DNA from: an uncultured Bacilli bacterium
GTDB lineage: Bacteria > Bacillota_I > Bacilli_A > RF39 > UBA660
Reading direction: 5' to 3'
DNA length: 54,153 nt
Assembly (NCBI GenBank): GCA_947626055.1
Contig: CANQQP010000003.1
Span: forward strand, 1-54,153
Positions 51,900 to 54,153 of the stretch are shown here, piece after piece. Position numbers and translations under genes: made by a program. Under the pieces are notes generated by a model. The model was not told where the DNA came from, searched no databases, and worked only from the letters and a program-made list of their open reading frames with translations. The first letter of the stretch is position 1; each line of letters starts with the position of its first letter.

Positions 51900-53534
51900 T
51901 TACACTTCTTGAACAACAGCAATTATCATTGGTTTACATTCAGTTTCTTGATATAAATATTTGCTTAACTCTTCTCTGATTTCAGTCTTAATTTTATTAT
52001 AATCAACATAACTAGGGCTAATATTTCTTTCAATGATTGTTTGAGAAATTCTCTTAATTTCATTAATCATTTCTTTAGAATCTTTGACATAGATAAATCC
52101 TCTGGTTGTTACTTCTGGTCCTACTATTAAATCTTTACTTTTTTTGGATATCGTCGCACTAATTAAAACAATTCCACTTTCCCCTAACATTTCGCGATCT
52201 TTAATAACTAAATCACCAACATCATCAGAAGATTTACCATCTATTAAAATATCATCGATTTTAACCTTTTCATTTTTATCTACTAACTCTTTATTTTCAA
52301 TAGTTATTACTTCCCCATTTAATTTTAATAAAATATTTTCTTCCGGAATATTTAAAGACGCTGCTATATTAGCATTACCAACCATATAACGATATTCACC
52401 TTTAACAGGAATATAATATTTCGGTTTTAATAAATCAATCATTAATCTTAAATCTTCAGAAGAAGCATGATGTAAAATATTATAGTTTTTTGGAATAGAG
52501 ACAATTTGCACTCCTAACATAGCTAATTCATTTTCTAATTTAACTAATGTTTTCTCACTACTATCATATCTAGGCTCCGCAAATACTACTGTATCTGTAT
52601 TTTTTATTTTAATAAATTTATCGTAATTATTTATGACTCTACTTATCGAGGCATATTGATTTTCTTTATCATCAGATATCAATAAAATTGGGTCTTTATC
52701 ATCTAGATTAGATAAATCACCTAGTATATTATTATCAAATGTTAAATATCCCTCTTTTTTAGCGGTATTAATTATAGTCTGTAATTTTTTACCCATAATA
52801 ATTATTTTGCGATGGGTTCCTTGGGCTCCATTAAAAATATCTTGAATTGTATATAAATGCGTAGGTAAAACTAAAAATAACATTCTGTGTTCATGTTTAT
52901 ATATAACATCCTTGAAAAAATCGGTTAAACGATGAGTTGGTGCAGTAAAGCCATTTTTCTCAGAAAAAACACTCTCGCTCATTAAAGCTAATACACCTTG
53001 TTTACCAATATAAGCAATTTTTCCTAAATCAGTCGCATAATTTCCTGTCATAGAAGGATCAATGATGAAATCTCCCGTATAAACAATAGCTCCATCTTGA
53101 GTATTTATTACATACATAACACTATCAGGAATAGAATGGGAAACACTAATCGGGAAAATACTTACCGAACCAAAATTGATTTTTTTATGCGGTTTTATTT
53201 CAATAATATTTTTTTCATTTATGCCATCATTTAATAAAATAAATTTCGTAAATTTAGTAGCAAATACTTTTAAATAAGGGATTTCTTTTAATAAATCACC
53301 AACAGCTCCCATATTTTCATAATGACCGTGAGTTAGAAATACGCCTTTAATTCTTTTTTTATTTTTAACTAAAAAAGAAAAATCGGGAATGATATAATCA
53401 ATACCATATAAATTCTCATTCGCATATTTTAGACCACAATCAAAAATAAATAAATCATTATCTACATCAATACAATAAATATTTTTTCCTACCTCATTTA
53501 ATCCACCCAGACTAAAAATTTTAATTTTACTCAT
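51900..53534 (-). CDS. RNase J-family protein lacking key metal ligands (RNase J2-like)
   Basis: The 544-aa protein matches RNase J: MBL fold, beta-CASP domain and C-terminal domain. The metal motif HxHxDH reads HGHYEN (His69, His71, Glu73, Asn74), and the late PVHGEYR motif reads PVKGEYR. VSHSIPD and TGDF are kept. Loss of Asp, His and the late His suggests no catalysis, as described for RNase J2 partners of RNase J1. A second, active RNase J elsewhere is expected. Promoter at 53582-53610. Confidence 0.9.
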   Translation of the reverse strand: MSKIKIFSLGGLNEVGKNIYCIDVDNDLFIFDCGLKYANENLYGIDYIIPDFSFLVKNKKRIKGVFLTHGHYENMGAVGDLLKEIPYLKVFATKFTKFILLNDGINEKNIIEIKPHKKINFGSVSIFPISVSHSIPDSVMYVINTQDGAIVYTGDFIIDPSMTGNYATDLGKIAYIGKQGVLALMSESVFSEKNGFTAPTHRLTDFFKDVIYKHEHRMLFLVLPTHLYTIQDIFNGAQGTHRKIIIMGKKLQTIINTAKKEGYLTFDNNILGDLSNLDDKDPILLISDDKENQYASISRVINNYDKFIKIKNTDTVVFAEPRYDSSEKTLVKLENELAMLGVQIVSIPKNYNILHHASSEDLRLMIDLLKPKYYIPVKGEYRYMVGNANIAASLNIPEENILLKLNGEVITIENKELVDKNEKVKIDDILIDGKSSDDVGDLVIKDREMLGESGIVLISATISKKSKDLIVGPEVTTRGFIYVKDSKEMINEIKRISQTIIERNISPSYVDYNKIKTEIREELSKYLYQETECKPMIIAVVQEV

Positions 53535-53581
53535 GTAAACATCTCTTTTCTATTAAATTAAAAAGTTAAATCAGTGATTTA

Positions 53582-53610
53582 ATTATATCAAATAACTTAA
53601 GGTTTGTCTA
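53582..53610 (-). promoter_or_regulatory. Promoter of the RNase J-like gene
   Basis: Minus-strand TAGACA (53605-53610) and TATAAT (53582-53587) with 17-bp spacing, about 45 nt ahead of the start codon. Confidence 0.7.
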
Positions 53611-53616
53611 ATCAAA

Positions 53617-53648
53617 TAAAAAAGCTTAATTATTTTTAAGCCTTTTTA
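53617..53648 (-). terminator. Terminator of the frameshifted membrane gene
   Basis: A-rich stem AAAAAAGCTT with AAGC-C-TTTTT (one bulge) lies after the frameshifted gene and just upstream of the RNase J promoter. Confidence 0.6.
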
Positions 53649-53675
53649 ATTTCCATATTACTTTTTACCTATTAA

Positions 53676-54010
53676 TTATTTGATAGGACCATTTTCAATT
53701 TCTTTTAGATATGTTAGTGTTTTACCACATTCATTTAAACAGTGAATATCATAACCTAACATAGATAATAAAGCTAAATCACCCATACCCCCATTAAAGC
53801 CGAAAATAGATATTGTTTATCACATAATCCATATACACCTACTATGCCTAAAAATGCTGCTAGTACTGAATTTACTAAAACTTCATGGAATAAGTTTTCA
53901 TTCATTGCTTGGATATTGTCATATTCTTCAATTATTTTACTTAGATTATTATTTTCTAAATATGTAGCTAAACGTTTTTTTGTTTCTAATAATTCTCTTT
54001 TTTTACTCAT
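53676..54010 (-). pseudogene. Small membrane protein gene with 1-nt frameshift in a G5 tract
   Basis: From the ATG at 54010 (RBS GGAG) the frame encodes a basic helical N-terminus, a TM-like segment (EVLVNSVLAAFLGIVGVYGL) and ends early at a TAG near 53774. One extra G in the GGGGG run at 53788-53792 would continue the protein as LMGGMGDLALLSMLGYDIHC and on to GPIK and the TAA at 53676, about 110 aa in all. The downstream frame is open and protein-like. It may be a true pseudogene, a phase-variable gene or an assembly error. The family is not recognised. Confidence 0.6.
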
Positions 54011-54079
54011 ATTAATCTCCATCCCCCTAAGTGCCTTTGATTATATAATATTTATTGTTACTTGTCAAATTTGCAAATT

Positions 54080-54109
54080 AAAAATCCACCCCTAAAAGAG
54101 GTGGATTTT
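54080..54109. terminator. Strong terminator at the window edge
   Basis: A perfect 10-bp stem AAAATCCACC/GGTGGATTTT (54081-54090 with 54100-54109). On the minus strand it would end a gene whose last codons lie at the window edge. One frame ends KWWQPVTGLIGH with TGA at 54111-54113, another ends PNGGSQ with TAA at 54131-54133; too little is visible to choose or name it. Confidence 0.75.
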
Positions 54110-54153
54110 CTCAATGGCCTATAAGGCCTGTTACTGGCTGCCACCATTTGGTG

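Noticed and set aside
1-54153. CRISPR array, prophage or insertion sequence
   Set aside because: No regularly spaced repeats, Cas, integrase or transposase genes were seen on either strand.
1-54153. Alternative genetic code (TGA = Trp)
   Set aside because: TGA serves as stop at clpP and yvcK and tryptophans are encoded by TGG, so code 11 applies.

Overview
The window is a gene-dense, very AT-rich segment with mostly intrinsic terminators and standard-code stops (TGA ends clpP and yvcK). Gene content points to a Bacillota lineage in class Bacilli, most like the small-genome gut groups around RF39/Erysipelotrichales. Evidence includes WhiA-YvcK next to ClpP, CdaA-CdaR, an RNase J, Rsh-ComN-SpoVB, Firmicutes-type L10 leader RNA, a CotY/CotZ-like spore coat protein, a DUF1540 protein and SipW-type secreted proteins. 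The exact taxon is inference.

Layout. 1-3 kb: tRNA-Gly, GAPDH and a uridine-kinase-like nucleoside kinase. 3-8 kb: clpP converging on yvcK-whiA, then the first of three DUF6273-like surface paralogs and a LolA-like lipoprotein. 8-12 kb: c-di-AMP synthesis (cdaA-cdaR), a charged membrane protein and a YerB-like protein. 12-17 kb: secG-rnr-smpB, an unknown 382-aa gene and enolase. 17-20 kb: a DUF308 membrane protein, then a Fem ligase converging on a beta-lactamase-like hydrolase. 20-22 kb: the second surface paralog, followed by a template-repeat-like copy of its 3' end. 22-26 kb: str operon (rpsL-rpsG-fusA-tuf). 26-27.5 kb: three small membrane-anchored proteins. 27.6-30 kb: rplK-rplA and rplJ-rplL with RNA leaders. 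30-32 kb: MBL hydrolase, LemA, Ung. 32-34.5 kb: a candidate type I toxin-antitoxin locus, the third surface paralog with a poly-G phase-variable promoter, and a SipW-type secreted protein. 34.8-38.7 kb: NrnA with an apparent AUC start, AckA, small genes, ThiI. 38.8-41 kb: a candidate sRNA, an EIIB-like protein, VanZ-RDD, CotY/Z-like. 41-47.5 kb: an eight-gene minus-strand operon of aminoacylation genes (HisRS-like, AspRS, AsnRS, GatB) and unknowns. 47.6-54 kb: dtd, rsh, comN-like, spoVB-like, an RNase J paralog lacking metal ligands, and a frameshifted small membrane gene.

The most unusual signals concern variable surface proteins and RNA control. (1) Downstream of the paralog at 20438-21916 lies a 44-nt ungapped, 75% identical copy of its Tyr-rich tip, in which 9 of 11 differences fall at coding-strand adenines of the Asn-rich copy. 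This is the signature of a diversity-generating retroelement template, although no reverse transcriptase is in the window. (2) The third paralog has a -35/-10 promoter whose 18-bp spacer contains nine consecutive G. (3) At 31.98-32.26 kb a 24-aa hydrophobic ORF faces a convergent ~85-nt RNA with its own promoter and terminator, with complementarity that suggests a Shine-Dalgarno switch. Several housekeeping enzymes (Rsh, RNase J, HisRS-like, beta-lactamase-like) have lost canonical catalytic residues.
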